NCBI GenBank assembly: GCA_007844125.1
Contig: CM017567.1
Location: 34,027,009-34,091,008, forward strand
Source of the DNA: Sinonovacula constricta
Taxonomy: Eukaryota > Mollusca > Bivalvia > Cardiida > Solecurtidae
Direction: 5' to 3'
Length of the DNA stretch: 64,000 bases
Part shown: piece after piece, positions 38,801 through 51,949 of the stretch
How the letters are laid out: every line of letters starts with the position of its first letter
Position numbering within the stretch: the stretch's first letter is position 1
Position numbers and translations under genes: made by a program
Notes under the pieces: generated by a model
Told to the model about the DNA's origin: nothing
Database searches by the model: none
What the model saw: the letters and a program-made list of their open reading frames with translations, nothing else

Positions 38801-39550
38801 ATTATTTACAGCAAATGCAGTTGGCCCAAGGTTAAATCGCAACCACAAAACAGCAGTATTCAGAAAATAAAACTTTTGTGTATCTCGGAACATGATTTTT
38901 TATTGACTGATGCTATATTTGTTAACTACATAAATGCAAATTCTCTGAATTATTAAGACATGAGACATCTAGGAAAATAACAAGCAACAAATAAATACAA
39001 ATAATGTTGTTGTTAATTACATCTGCTTTTTTAAACAAAAATGGACATCTGAAACAAAGACACATTTTAGAGAATAATTTCGTGTTGAGATGTATGTCTA
39101 GAGAAAGCGAATGCAACAGGAAAATAAAGACAACTATGAACAAAACTTGATATAACAAGTAACAGACATTCTTAAAACTGTGAAATGAAGACAGACCCCA
39201 AACTGTAGGCAAATTATACAAAACGCCACTATTAAAATATCCGAGAAATACATATATTGCTCTGCCGGACAGTAAATAAAAGATGTACTTGAAGTAGAAA
39301 GGCAATTTACTTATATATAAATTAATTTGCCTATCATCTTCACATCTTTTGTATAAGGAAAGGTGCAAATATCTGGACGTCCATCTTATCCGTCGGACGG
39401 ACGGATGTACTCGATGAAATGATTTTCGAGTGTCTTCAGTTTCTGATTTATATTGTCATAAATTCATCAACATAATTTCAAATGTAAGTTTCAATTTAAA
39501 TAGAAACTTGATTGATATAATGGTGGATTATTCACAGCTCCGGTTTTTTC

Positions 39551-40239
39551 GATTAATTATAATTATGTGCATTTAACGTCTTCATGATCGAGATATTTTC
39601 CGAAATAATTTAAACAACAACGTGTTCTAAAGATTGGCCATTTATTTTGAAATAAGTGTGTTAACAAAATTCATGTGTCATTTCTGCTTAAGTGAATTGT
39701 TTCACTTTTTTCAATGATGAACGAGCTTTTGTTCTTGCACATTCATAACATGTGTAAATGTGTTAGCAAAATGTGTGTGGTCATTCAATATTACAAAAAA
39801 AATGGGTTGAAATGTCAGTTAAATTGTACATATTTATACGAAGGAAGCAGGATTAAAATTCCTGTTTAAGCTTAAGTTATTAAGTTTTCTGTGCCTATGC
39901 CCGATCATTGTTTGGAGGAAATATCGATTTCAATAGCAGGTGTATCATTTTGTGTGGCACTGGACACAATTTCTGCATATGCATTTCAGGGGTAATTGTG
40001 TAACAAGTGTGTATAGAATGTTTGGTCAGATCTAGCAAAAGCTCCTCATTGTTGTGAACTGATGTCATAATAAGAAAAAGGTCAAGGGTATACAGAGCAC
40101 AGATAGGGATCAATCAACGGTGCTATCAAAGAGGTTTTAAGATATTAAAACAGTAAACTAGTTCAGATAGATAGAACGCGGTTGATTTGCAATTGTTTAA
40201 ATTTTAAACTAACATGAAGACGTTGTACTCGTTTGAAAT
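39551..40239. other. unclassified DNA right of unit 2
   Basis: No recognised feature; a 72-codon minus-strand frame (39895-40113) is unsupported. Confidence 0.45.
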
Positions 40240-40395
40240 AAATATAAATTAAAAGTAAGCATTGTTCTAACGTGTCATGTCGACTGTTAAAAGTCCTGCA
40301 CAAACATGGGAATCCAGGATAACCGTAGACCATCAATCAGTGGTCTTGTTCAATGAACATTGCAACTCTAATACTTAAGAGTACAGTAACCATCA
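40240..40395 (+). repeat. dispersed repeat family R2, fragment
   Basis: R2 is named here for a sequence seen at 40.25, 50.3 and 59.3 kb. Shared words are 'tgtcatgtcgac', 'ttcaatgaac' and 'ctctaatact'. This copy is the shortest. Confidence 0.7.
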
Positions 40396-40397
40396 CC

Positions 40398-40445
40398 TTT
40401 TCAGTTTTTGGTATATGTTACTATGCTCATAGTTCTTTGCCATTA
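40398..40445 (-). repeat. R1 head fragment, copy d
   Basis: On the minus strand, 'gcatagtaacatatacca' and the following bases match the R1 head only. It abuts the R2 fragment. Confidence 0.6.
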
Positions 40446-41929
40446 TTTTTAAATATATTTATAAACCATGAGCACTTATTCCTATAAACATATTTAAATA
40501 TATAAATATTTTCATATATATATATATATATATATATACAATAATTTATTATGCAATGAATATGTATATTTGCCGGTGGAAACTGTAATAACGCAGACAA
40601 AATACACATATATAACTCATATTAAGCTGCATCCTAAAATGTAGTAAAGCAACGTTATCCATAAAATGCTTTATTATCAAATGTTACAAGATATGTATAC
40701 CACCTAAAACTATTCTCATATCAAAATTATATCATTGCATTGTTAGAATACAATAATTGCCATCGTATAAAAATAAACATATAGACACATTTTTCTCTAA
40801 GTATGACAATTATTTTTCCGTGGCTCTGTGAACTGCGTACACAATGTGTGGGTGACATTTATGCTTATCTTGAAAGAACAGTTTCCTAGAACTGAATACA
40901 ATAAAGAAAAAAAAGACACAATTATAAGAAAACAAGATAAATCACAATTGTGCCCTTGGAGCGAATCATTAAGGAAAGACAATAAATGACATGTTCAGAT
41001 TGCAAGCGCTGCAAACTCTGTGTTATATACTGATTCTGAAAAGTATTTACATTTTGAGACGAGAGGAATCGGTGTATCTAAATTACCTGTATTATTTTGT
41101 TCTAGATATAAAAACTTACAACTCCGCTTTCAGTGTTGTTGACAATTTCAAAAGGGCCAGGTTCAATAAGCAAGACAAGTTGATCAATTAACGCCAGGAA
41201 GGTCGTCAACGGTTACATCAAACATACAACGTTTAACTTCATGTTCCATTTCGCGTCCTTGCGACGGTGTTTTATTTATAAATGCGTTCGTTTATTGTGT
41301 TTATTTATTATCACAACAAGGATAGTCATACTAATGTAAACATTTTTTTGTTCTGCCCTGTGATTTTACCTGTGTCAATCTGTATTTAGTTGGACTTTGT
41401 AACATTGAAACAGTTAGAATCACTTTGTGTAACACATGGAATGCAAAATTGTTTCCATATTCATCATTGCTCTAAAAAGGTTTATTAGGCGGCTCATTCG
41501 CAAATTCAGTCTTGCACGGATCTCTGCAACATGCAATATTGCCCGGCTCATTCAGTTTTTAAGTGTAGGTGCGAAATGAACACATTTTTGTTTTCGTGCA
41601 TTTTGTATGGAAACACTTTGTGGTTCATTCTAATTAATTGTGGTGCTTTATCAATGCATAAAACATCTGCTTCTTTTACAAATATCTATTGAGCCAATTT
41701 TTTTTCTACCTCGACAACGAGATTTGCTTTTTTGTCCTTTCATATTTACTGTTTTATTGAACATTTTAAGAATTTCCTCTGTCTCTAAATACTATATATA
41801 AACACACATAAATAGGGAAATTAATTGTATGGTTGTGATAAAATTATTTATTTTCTAAAACATTAATTAATAAAAGTGTTATGCCAAGTTAAAACCATTG
41901 GAGAATTGTGGAGACTAATAATGTAAGTG
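40446..41929. other. unclassified A+T-rich DNA with a short (AT)n run
   Basis: A TA run at about 40515-40539 is the only clear structure. No gene is recognised. Confidence 0.45.
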
Positions 41930-44900
41930 ATGTTTTTTCCCCTTTTTAAAACATCTTTATTGTAAACCCTGTTCTTTTTTAAATACAATTTTCCCCATTT
42001 AAAATAATTGGAAAGATTCTCGTTCAAAAAATGACGATTTTCAACTAAAGCTTTATTATATTTCGACTGTATAGGTTCGGCAGATACACAGCATAAATGA
42101 CTGGATACACACATACAGAGGGCATTGAAACTGTTTATTGTCATTTTAATGTATAAAACTACCCAAAACGTAGCTTTTTATGCAAACAGATCGGCTTTTT
42201 CTCATGAAAAAGAGAAAGTAAATTGGCTATTCCTGATCAGACTGGAAAAAGTCCATCCCAGCTCTAGTGAATATTTGACAGGGTTATGTGTCTGGACCTC
42301 AGTCTAATATGTCCAGGAGACATATCTCATTTCCAGAAGAAATCGAAAACATTGAAAACATGTCTTTTTCAATTCCGGTAAGTATATAAATATGTCGGTG
42401 ATGCCTGAAGATGTATTAAATCAGCATGGCAGGACATGAAATGACAGTGATTAATACGTCAATCGTTAACCCTTTGTCAATTCATTATAATTGCATTTTG
42501 CCCACTGTTGCGACATTTTCTTTTTATTTAATCATCTTAATAATCTTATTTGTATGTGGAGAGAGATCATGTAAAACAAGAAAACGTTATAACTTTAAAC
42601 TATGTATTTTGCAGTCAGGGCATGCTGGTTATACTGCAGTACGATGGTTTAATACTAGTTCGTACTTTTGGATTAACATCCATCCATTGCTTGTCGTTTC
42701 GATATTTATTTTTAGTAAAGGAATATTGTTTCTGAATATAAAGATTTATGTTATAAGACCATTTATGCTGAATTGCCTACTTACAAATGCAATATAGCTC
42801 AAGGAAGCCATCTATGCCAGACACTCCATTCTTAACTTCCTAATGTCAGAATTGCAATTGCTGTAAACCGGTAATTTGAGGCAAAATCGTATGACCAATG
42901 TCATGCGTTCCATTTTCAGCAAGGTACTGCTGGGAGTTTAGTATGTAATGTTTTGTCTCAGTGGTTTAGTAACTTTTACATAAACGCTTGTGCCATTTTC
43001 TTGTGTTGGTTCATAAGTTTTAATATTATGTATACTCTCACAGGATTATTTCAAATTGACCAATACATTAATAGTGTCGGACAAAAATCTAGATGATGTG
43101 ATACTTCTTAACAATAACTGTGACATGATATTATATTCAGGTATAACGACAAACTTTCGTTGCAATAATTCTAACGACAGTGGTATAAATATAATTATAT
43201 TGAATGAAGGGTTTCATTTAAAATATTTTATTATTTTTGGTATGTTTCTGATTTTTTATTAAATGTTGAGGAACTGACAGATTGTCTGTTGATCCATGTA
43301 TTAAATAGTACATGTATTTGATTAATTAATGTATGGATATATTGAATGATTTATTGATTGATTGATTAAAACTATGTATTCGCTTATAAATTATAATGGA
43401 AAGTATTGAAATTTGTATCAATCTCGCCAATTTATTAAATGTGTTTTATTCTAATGTGTTTATCCAGTGGAATTTAATTATTTGGAACCGTCGTATATAT
43501 TTTTATATAATAACAAGTTTGGATGCAAAAGCGGGTCAGTACTCATGCAAATATTGTTGGATATCACTTTTGATGCACATGTGGCTACTGCCATATCAAT
43601 GGTCAGGGCTAATTAGGTATAAACTGGTATCTACATTCATAACGTCTACACAATGCGACTAATAAATGATGTATGCATGCAAACTTAACTACATGTTGCA
43701 TTGGAATACAAAGTTTGTTAAATCACGTGCAATTTGAGTATGCATGGTGGGACTTTAATTGATTTGACATTATCCTTGAATACTGTGCATTAATTTGACA
43801 TACTTTAAAAACTTTGTATTTCTGTATGGGTGTGGGTACGTGTAATACTGCGGATGAAACATTAATAAGTCGGTAATGTACTAAGGATAAACAATTATAT
43901 TACACGTACGTGTTTCAATTCAATACAAATAATAATGTATAGCAAATATTTTTGCTATTTGAAAATACAGCACAAATATATCTTTACATTTTAGACACAC
44001 CTTTGACAATTCCGTTAGATAAGAATTTTTATCAGTACGTTTTAAATGTGTAAAGTGCATGAAACGATGAAAGAATATACAATCTGGAAATACGCTCACC
44101 TATATGTTTTATTGAACATATAAGAAGGTGTTGAAAGCATTGTTACACATTTACTGGTTTTCAAATGTGGCAAATCGTAACGTTGATGTTTTTGTTTTGT
44201 GTACAAAGATTTAGAACTTTGTCATATATTCATATTGTGAACGCGTTTTACATTTTGCAAAATGCACAGGTGTGACAAATTAAGACCTGAATGTTCATGT
44301 TGTGTTATGATTTAAGATGTGTCTGTTGGGATTTTGGTCGTTTATTGTTTTCGTGAAAGGCACCATTCTGTTAGGTCTTCAACGTGTGGCTGTAAAAAAG
44401 ACATATATTAACTTAAGAACAGGCATTTCAGAGGTCTTTTTTCCAACCTAGAAGTGTGTGTGTATTATTAAATACAGCTAATGAACATTAACTGGTTGTG
44501 TGTTTAGCCTACAAAACTACGTGGTGTGGTATCCTTACAAAATGTTGAATGACTAAAGAAAACGAACCTAACATTTTAATGAAACACGTTAACGCTTTTA
44601 CACAGCTCCATTTTCCTTTTAAGAGGACACTCTTCTTTGCGTTGTATTTGATAATAAACGTCTAAAGGCTGCAGAATTTAGTCCTAAAATGTTCTTTTAA
44701 TGTGTGGTGGTTAACACAATTGTACCCCGGAGTATTATAGTGCATATTGCATTAGGCCACTCAATGGCGGAACCGGAGGAATATCTAGGATTACCACGTT
44801 CATGCAGATGGCTTTAACTAACGACAAAATATGCGAGACTTCATACTAAAGCCCACTAATTTATCAGGAGAGTTAAAAAACTAAATCTCGCATGCTTGTT

Positions 44901-46245
44901 TCTTTACGGCATATTACATAATTATGGTTTATATTCTAGGCGATGTGTTTTATAAGACAGCAAGAAATAAACATGCAATTAGGAGGAATTTTGAACAAAC
45001 CAATAATGCATGGAACAAAAGTAGTCTGAACACAGCATGTATATGTTCAATTTAAAAACACTTTAAACTTTATCACCACATGCTTTCCATGTTTCGGCAT
45101 CAGAGAAAATCAATTCATGACCAAATGCACAGGTCTGCGGTTTCAAAAATATATTCCTACGCGTCCGAATGCGAAACTGTGATATATTCGACAATATAGT
45201 CAGGAATTTATATCAAGGTTCTATGAGAACTACAACATATACAATGTAACAATATATGACTGGCACCCGACAAAAGTAAATTATGCAAGTAAACTGTAAA
45301 AAAAAAGAAAAAAAGAACACTGGAAATAGTCATGAAACGGCCATTTGATAAAAAAACGAATGTGGTTTTTAAAGCGTTTTAACCTTCAAAACTCAAAATT
45401 CTTGATTAAGATAAAACAGTGCAAATGAATTTATCAGCAAAGTGATAATTCACACTTATTATCATGTTTTTTTTTCTTCTTCTGGCATCAGATGTGTATC
45501 CTAAACAATATGGCGAATGTGCAATAAGAGAGAAAACGAACGGTACATCAATAAATGTGTCAATACTAAACCCATCGAACTTACAAAAAGTAAACGGAAT
45601 CAATGAAAGTAGGGTACACGTTATTATCTCTAACATGCAAGCGGAAACCACATGTACTGAGTAATGTCTCTCATGAAACTAAATACCCTTAGACTTATTT
45701 TATAATGAACATTTATTAAAGTTTGCCCTAGAGTGGTACTTGGTGAGAATTTAAATTTGCTGTCATTTATTGCAACCACAGGCGACTTCATGGCATCGTA
45801 CTCGCTGAACCAAACAGCAATTAGATATAAGAAGGCGAACTACAATGCACTTACGTGAAGCAGAATTTCTTTTAATTAACTTAAGGAATCTCACTCTGTG
45901 AACTTAATTGTATGTGTGACAATCTCATTAGAACAACCTCATAGCCAGAGTCAAATCTTTGACACTTCACTAAGCATATGGGGACAAAAAATAATACACT
46001 ACACATCTAAATGTTACCGTTTGAATACTTGAATAAGAAGTATCTTAACTTGATCCTTACTGGTTTGTACCTAAATCTTAACTTTTTGTTACGTACGAAT
46101 GGAAACACCTTGATCGAAAACCGTTATTCATTTTTTATGCTGTGAGATTGAATTCGTTACTTTTTAGTCTGTATAAGCCTGTCAAACACGTGAAAAATGT
46201 ATTAGGACGTAAGTGTGATTAGATCTTGCAGCATGATTAATTCGA
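41930..46245. repeat. paralogous block A
   Basis: Block A matches, in pieces, block C (51.95-52.4 kb), block B1 (56.64-59.0 kb) and block B2 (60.31-62.46 kb). Clear anchors are 'tctaatatgtccagg' (about 42302 and 56711), 'cttacaaatgcaatatagct' (42780 and 57168), 'ggaggaatatctaggatt' (44777 and 61391), and 'cgctgaaccaaa' (45806 and 62101). Open frames in it (123 codons at 42426-42797, for example) are broken in the other blocks, so it appears non-coding. Its edges are approximate. Confidence 0.8.
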
Positions 46246-47579
46246 GTCAAATGTATCTGTCTTTGAAAAGTTGCTGTTTGTTGTTGTTGTTGTTTGTTTG
46301 TTGTTTTTTGGGGGGTGGGGTTGTCGGGTTTTTGTTTGTTAGTTTTTTTTGTTGTTGTTGTGTTGTTTTTGTTATTTTTTGTGAGTGTTAGTTATATTGT
46401 TACAGCAATGATTTCATGTGGAAAATATATCTTCAAATTTCTCGGCACCTGTTTTACACATTTTCCAAATGTATTTTTATTTAGATTTAACCATATCCTC
46501 CAAGATTTTGATGATTTCAGACCCAAACCATATAAAGTCCGCCTCATTCTCGTCAATTCTTCCATTAATATGGAATACAATGATTTAAATCAAATGTGTT
46601 TTTATTAACTTTAAATTGTATTTATTGTCCCTTTGAATGATGATGAGTTTATCTGTAATCTAGAAAGACGGAAACCTCTGTCAAGTAACCTCTAACAAGA
46701 AACTTCTAGCAAGAAACCTTCTTGACAAGTTTTGCAAATCTATTTATGTTAGATTCAATTTTGACGTTTTAAATATTTATCTTTGTGTTCAGAATGTGTG
46801 CAGGAATCAATGGTTCAGTTGCATCCATCTATGCAACCTCTAAAAAGCTTTAGTAGTATAGCATTATAACAACATTGTTGCAGAAGCAATATAAAACGTA
46901 TCTGAATGTATCAGTACATTCTGAAGATTGGTTATTGTGAACAAACATACAATGCACAATAATAATAATAGGTAAAATTTAAGTGTCCCATTTATCTATA
47001 TAAACTTTTCCTATTTAAATATAATGTTTCACCTGAATTTCCGTTATTATTGCATTAATTTGGGATTTTACTTTTAGCTATATGGATAAGTTGTCTCTTG
47101 TTAATGTTCAGTCACTGTTTGCATCCAGTATTTATGTTCTTTCGATTAGTATTATATTTTAGTATATGTCTAATTAAATTTTGCATAAGCGTTAACTGTA
47201 TTAATTGACATAAGTTGAAAATATTTTAATGTATTTACATGTTATTTGCTACATGTGATTCAGTTTTATCAATTAATCTGCATTCACTTTGTCAATGATA
47301 AACAAGCTACACTCCACAACTGTCGGCCAAAGGCAAACTATGATTGAAAGTGGTATATGCAACAAGATCGACAAGATCTTAAACATTTCATGTTTTATCC
47401 AGTATAAGCCTAGCTCTGGAATGCATGAGCTGATGGAGACAAAAAAACGATGTGGTATAAGAAGATAAAATCTAAACATTGAAGGAATGTAGTGAATCAA
47501 AGATGTTATTTACAAGGTTTTAAGATAAAAAAGACAAATTTCATAAGATAAAACACGAGAGGGTTACAGTGATGTTTGA
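46246..47579. other. interval with a G/T tract and a short 14-bp minisatellite
   Basis: A G/T-only tract lies at about 46275-46385. Four copies of a 14-bp unit of the type 'acctctaacaagaa' lie at 46674-46729. No gene is recognised; the 104-codon frame at 46294-46608 starts inside the G/T tract. Confidence 0.6.
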
Positions 47580-47680
47580 TTATTTAAAATAAGAAATAAT
47601 TATTAAACAAGTGTTTGGAATTAATAAAAAGACAATAAAAAGGTCATATGAGTATTAAGGCACTAAGAAAACTCAAAAAA

Positions 47681-48310
47681 GGCATTAGACAAGGCACGCA
47701 CATGCCACTTATGTGTAAAAGCTACTATAACAGAGACGATAAAATAATATTGTAAAAACCCTTCATGAAGGGATTGACTGTTCACTGTTGGTTGACGTTT
47801 TCGTTATTTGTTAAGGCTCTAAAAATTATCACAATTGAAAGACAATTACAACAATGTCTAAACAACTTGCAAAAATGGAGCAACAATAACGGTTTTAAAT
47901 TGTCTCTAATCAAATCCAACTTTATACATTTCTGTCAGCAACGAGGGCTTCATATGGACCCTGAATTGTTTTTAAATAACGTTCGTATTCTCATTGTTCA
48001 GGTAACAAATTTTCTTGAGGTTATTTTTTACAGGAAAATGACTTTTCCTCCACATATCAATTACATCAAGACGAAATGCCTCAAGGCTCTTCACTTGCTT
48101 AAATATTTATGCCATACAGACTGGGGAGCCGATAGGAAAGCATTGTTATATCTGTAACATTCCTTTATTGGGTCTAAATTAGATTACAAAAGCATAGTCT
48201 ATGGTTCTGCCAGGAGGTCCTACTTACAGATGCTGGACGTCGTTCACAACCAGGGACTTCGTTTAGCCCTAGGAACGTTCAGGACCTCACCAGTGCAGAG
48301 CCATTTTCGT
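47681..48310 (+). pseudogene. reverse transcriptase remnant of the I-like element
   Basis: The sequence needs at least two frameshifts between motif B and the thumb. It has lost the second catalytic Asp (VDV for VDD) and contains a TAA at about 48155 before 'HSFIGSKLDYKSIVYGSAR'. The Met-initiated frame at 47765-48157 is only a slice of the larger ORF, and its first residues are out of the true frame. Confidence 0.85.
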
Positions 48311-48600
48311 TAAAGCCATCGAACCATCATTATACTTGCGTCGCGAGATACTTTCTTTGCAGTATATATTTAAAGTCATATCTACCCTGATAACCCAACG
48401 TGTTTTCAGCCCTAAACATGAAGAGCTTAATGATCGATCACCTAAAGCCATCAGACCTCTTGGTTGAAGGCTAAGAGTTAGCATTAACTCATCAGGTATA
48501 AAACTCGATTGCATTTCTGAAAACCCCACAATAAAACATCCTCAATGGCAACTCCGTTCCAATGAAATAAATTTAGAACTCTGTCAAAATAAAAAGTGGA

Positions 48601-48738
<138 letters not shown>

Positions 48739-48770
48739 TGCATTACATCAGAATACTTGTCACGTAGGTC

Positions 48771-49305
48771 GTGCAGAGCATATATTCACTGAATTATTCG
48801 AATCTGCATGTTCGCACTGTTCTTGTCAAACTTCAAAGTTTATATGACGCTAACGAAACTGACGCTAGTCATGTAGGCATCCGAGGAAACGAGGATGCAG
48901 ACAACAGTTCCAACTCTGCCTCAGCCCTCACTGAGACAGAGCTTTACACACTGATTTTAAATCACTTATTAGCCGATATACTTAACCAAATTGCAAACAA
49001 ATTTAAACAATACACTCTATAACAAATTACACGTAATTAAACCTACCGTCGATGCCTTTTTCACCTTTTGCAGATAAAATTGGGGGGAGGACGTGGCTTT
49101 TACCCGCTGTCGCAATGGACATACTAGATTAACTCATTCATATCTTTTAAAAAGAGAAGTTCAACATGGACGTGTTCCTTACCAGGAACCACTGAAAGTT
49201 AATCATTGTACCGACACAGATCATATTCGGTCCAAATATTTTAATGTAAATAACATGTATGGACTGTTTAAGACAGTGTCGGATTCTAAACTTAAACGAG
49301 ATTAG
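48771..49305 (+). pseudogene. RNase H-like and C-terminal remnant of the I-like element
   Basis: Two adjoining frames: 48771-49022 carries 'SHVGIRGNEDADNSSNSASA', the last part of an RNase H fold with the histidine/asparagine/aspartate pattern. The second, 49093-49305, carries 'CRNGHTRLTHSYLLKRE' and 'HCTDTDHIRSKYFNVNNMY', the usual C-terminal end of these polyproteins. The first half of the RNase H domain is lost around the (AT)n tract. Confidence 0.82.
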
Positions 49306-49545
49306 TATTCTTAATAAGTTGTAATTTCTTAAACTGTTTATTCAGCAACCGTTATACATTTTTAAACCGTTTAATATATAAACCTGTTTTTAATTATACT
49401 TCACCATATTAAAACATGATAGTTTTTTGTATTTTTTCTATATTTTACTCAAATAGTTTAGATTTAACCTGATCATGTTCTATTCATATTAATCTGCTTT
49501 GTATTCGGCGCAGTATGACCTGCTAACTGTCGGTGTGCCGTAAAA

Positions 49546-49700
49546 CCCAAAATACAAATACAGAGACGAGAATATGTGAAAACTTCAGCAAACATAATTA
49601 TAACCGCCTTGGATCTGTCAGTCGGAAAATGAACTGACTGGGTATTTAAACTTGCTTTACAGAGCTCTAACCATGCACTTCTCGATAGGACTGTCAAAGA
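49546..49700 (+). repeat. R1, copy e
   Basis: It begins where the I-like element's tail ends. It has 'acagagacgaga', the core 'ccgccttggatctgtcag', the inverted repeat with arms CAGTCGG and CTGACTG, and 'gagctctaacc'. Confidence 0.75.
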
Positions 49701-49929
49701 CTAAAAGTAGTATGAGCAGAAATCAATTGAAGACAAAAAAAGTCCAGACCACGTCTTATACTTATCAAGTAATGACGCCATCACCTAGGTGGAATTACCA
49801 GAAGTACCAACCTTAGCGTACATCACTGGAAATTATATGTAATAATTCTTACAAAATAATTTTAAGGACAGCAAGGTTCACATGCACAGGATGATGGAGA
49901 TTTTAGGACTAATTCAATTCAGCATAAGA

Positions 49930-50155
49930 AAAACTGGCAAAGTCCTATGAATGGTGCAAAATTTAAAAAAGGACAAAGGAAATAACCTACCAGTCAATTG
50001 TAAAAAATACAAAAAAAAAATCTTACGAGACAATGTACAGAATAGCAAACCAAGTAGTTATCGCCTTGGAACGATCAGTCTGCAATATAAACCGAGTGCT
50101 TATACGGGTTTTACAGAGTTATAACTGAGGGTTTTCTCAAATGTAAGCAGTGACA
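49930..50155 (+). repeat. R1, copy f
   Basis: Head 'caaagtcctatgaatggtgc', core 'cgccttggaacgatcagtc' and 'gggttttacagag' are in family order. It lies 230 bp from copy e in the same orientation. Confidence 0.8.
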
Positions 50156-50284
50156 GGAAAACAGATACGCGTATGACCGCTTAAGTACATACTTATTTTC
50201 TTATTTATTAATATTTAATAGATAATGTCGAACCCCAATCCGAAATGTAAAACATTAGTTTGAGTTGTACATGTACCACATCAT

Positions 50285-50670
50285 GTGTCATTAATAGAGC
50301 AAAGAAAATCAAAGAGCAGAACAATGTGAGTGTGTCATAACTTCTTCATTAAATGATGGCCTTAAATGTGAAGGCTCGCATGTCATGTCGACTTTTCAAG
50401 ATATCTGCACGAACGTGAAGTGTGGTCTAGTTCAATGAACAACACGAACTCTAATACTCAAGGGTACAATTGCGATAACTATCACGCGCTGAAGTGTTTC
50501 CCTCTAGAACAGGATGATTACAGTAATGAATTTCGGAGATTTTATACATTCATTATCAAAAAGAACGCAAAGCAGCAAATCTCTGGAAGATGGTGTTATG
50601 GTAAAGCATTAAGATGCCTCAATAAATTGTTGTTTAACTTTAAGCATTTAACATACTGTAAGGACATGAT
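50285..50670 (+). repeat. R2, longest copy
   Basis: It matches 59.29-59.66 kb over about 370 bp and 40.25-40.39 kb over a shorter stretch. A 96-codon open frame (50420-50710) lies mostly inside it, but the 59-kb copy is interrupted by stops at the matching place. Confidence 0.7.
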
Positions 50671-51544
50671 ATTTTGTAGTTGTGTGCTTGTGTGTGAGAA
50701 AGACAGCTAATTATTATTGATCAGTGCTATAAAAGGTAATAAAACCAATATGGAAATACAAATTATAAGAAAACAAATGTTTAAATGTCTATTGATTTGC
50801 TGGTTGAAATTATGTCTTGAAACCTGAGGAACACGAGAAGAAATAAAAAAGTGGGATGCCGATATTCAATTTAAACATATCTTTAAAAATAGACAAATGT
50901 TCTAAGAGATACGTGAGCAACTGGTACAATAAAATATATGTTAAACACAACCTTCTTATTGTCGCCGCCCATGCGCGCGGTGTCTACATGCTATCGTTCC
51001 GGGAAACGTTCATTTGGGTGTTCCAAAGACAAAAAAAGTGCTGGGTTTTCATGTTTTGATTTTTTTCTTTTTGTTTGGTTGTTCTTGTGTTTTTTTCTAA
51101 TTTTATTGTTCTTCTTTTTCTTGCATTTTGTTTTATTTTCGTCTTTTATTTTTAATGTTTTTTTTAACATTGAATGTTGTCGCCTCAAAAATAGTGTTTC
51201 TTTTTTAAACTTAGATTTCCAAATTTGACTTTGCACATATTTCATATTCACAGTTTGCATTTCACAGTTTAAGTATTTCTTTATTTCTAAAAAAGTGTCC
51301 ATAAATTTCCTTTTGATACATGTAGCTATATTCAATTGTCATGAAAAAAGTAATAATTTATGTCATCATTTACTTATTAGATTGTAATGAAAGTTAAACA
51401 ATAGGATATTTAATTACTCTGAAGACAGATAGGTAAATATCTAATTATAAAATGTCAGAGTTTCCATGATCGTATTACTATTCTATGTCTAAACACATTT
51501 AAGTACACGTTTACACTTTTATGAGACTATATTTTATCTAAATA
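50671..51544. other. unclassified DNA with a T-rich pyrimidine tract
   Basis: 51055-51165 is dominated by T with scattered C and G, and creates Phe-rich (plus) and Lys-rich (minus, 51006-51335) frames. No gene is recognised. Confidence 0.5.
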
Positions 51545-51800
51545 TTTTCATATCAAAAACATATACAACTATATAAAACAGTGTCTGATTCTAAGCTAGA
51601 TAGAGATTGGTTTCCTTAATAAATTATAAAGTTTTAAATTGTTAATCATGCTACCGTTATACATTTAAACTATGTAATAGTTCTACTCCCGTATTTTAGT
51701 TTTAACCTGATAATATTCTATTGTCTATAAACTTCAACGTATTCAGCGCTATATGGTCTATCAAGTGTCGGTGTGCCTTAAAATTCAAGACACAAAATAC
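51545..51800 (+). mobile_element. 3' end of a second I-like element copy
   Basis: It matches 49258-49545, from 'aagacagtgtcggattct' (here 'aaacagtgtctgattct') through 'ttaacctgat' to 'gtcggtgtgcc'. Only the last coding residues and 3' untranslated part remain, so the copy is severely 5'-truncated, as is usual for non-LTR retroposition. Confidence 0.82.
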
Positions 51801-51949
51801 AATACACATTTATGTTATTAGAAAGATATGTGTGGTTTAATGTAATGGTACAATTGTTATAACAAGCTAGAAATTACTACATGTGTTTGGCATGTAGTTT
51901 TAACAAGAAGCTTTGTTCGGACTTCGCTTCATTTATATCCAAACCAGAG

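Larger units (their letters stand above)
31095..39550. repeat. unit 2 of the ~9-kb direct duplication
   Basis: Collinear with unit 1 over its whole length (anchors are listed under unit 1). It lacks the tRNA-like cassette and the 23.3-kb GT expansion of unit 1. It has one more copy of the minisatellite, and that array is more regular. Long open frames here (38246-38593 and 38922-39368, minus strand, 115 and 148 codons) have no intact counterparts in unit 1 at 29.6-30.6 kb and are not called as genes. Confidence 0.85.

Noticed and set aside
38922..39368. 148-codon minus-strand hydrophobic frame
   Set aside because: Unit 1 lacks an intact counterpart at about 30.1-30.65 kb, and A+T-rich chance frames commonly look like membrane proteins.
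50420..50710. 96-codon frame with several Cys residues
   Set aside because: It lies within R2, and the 59-kb R2 copy is interrupted at the matching place.
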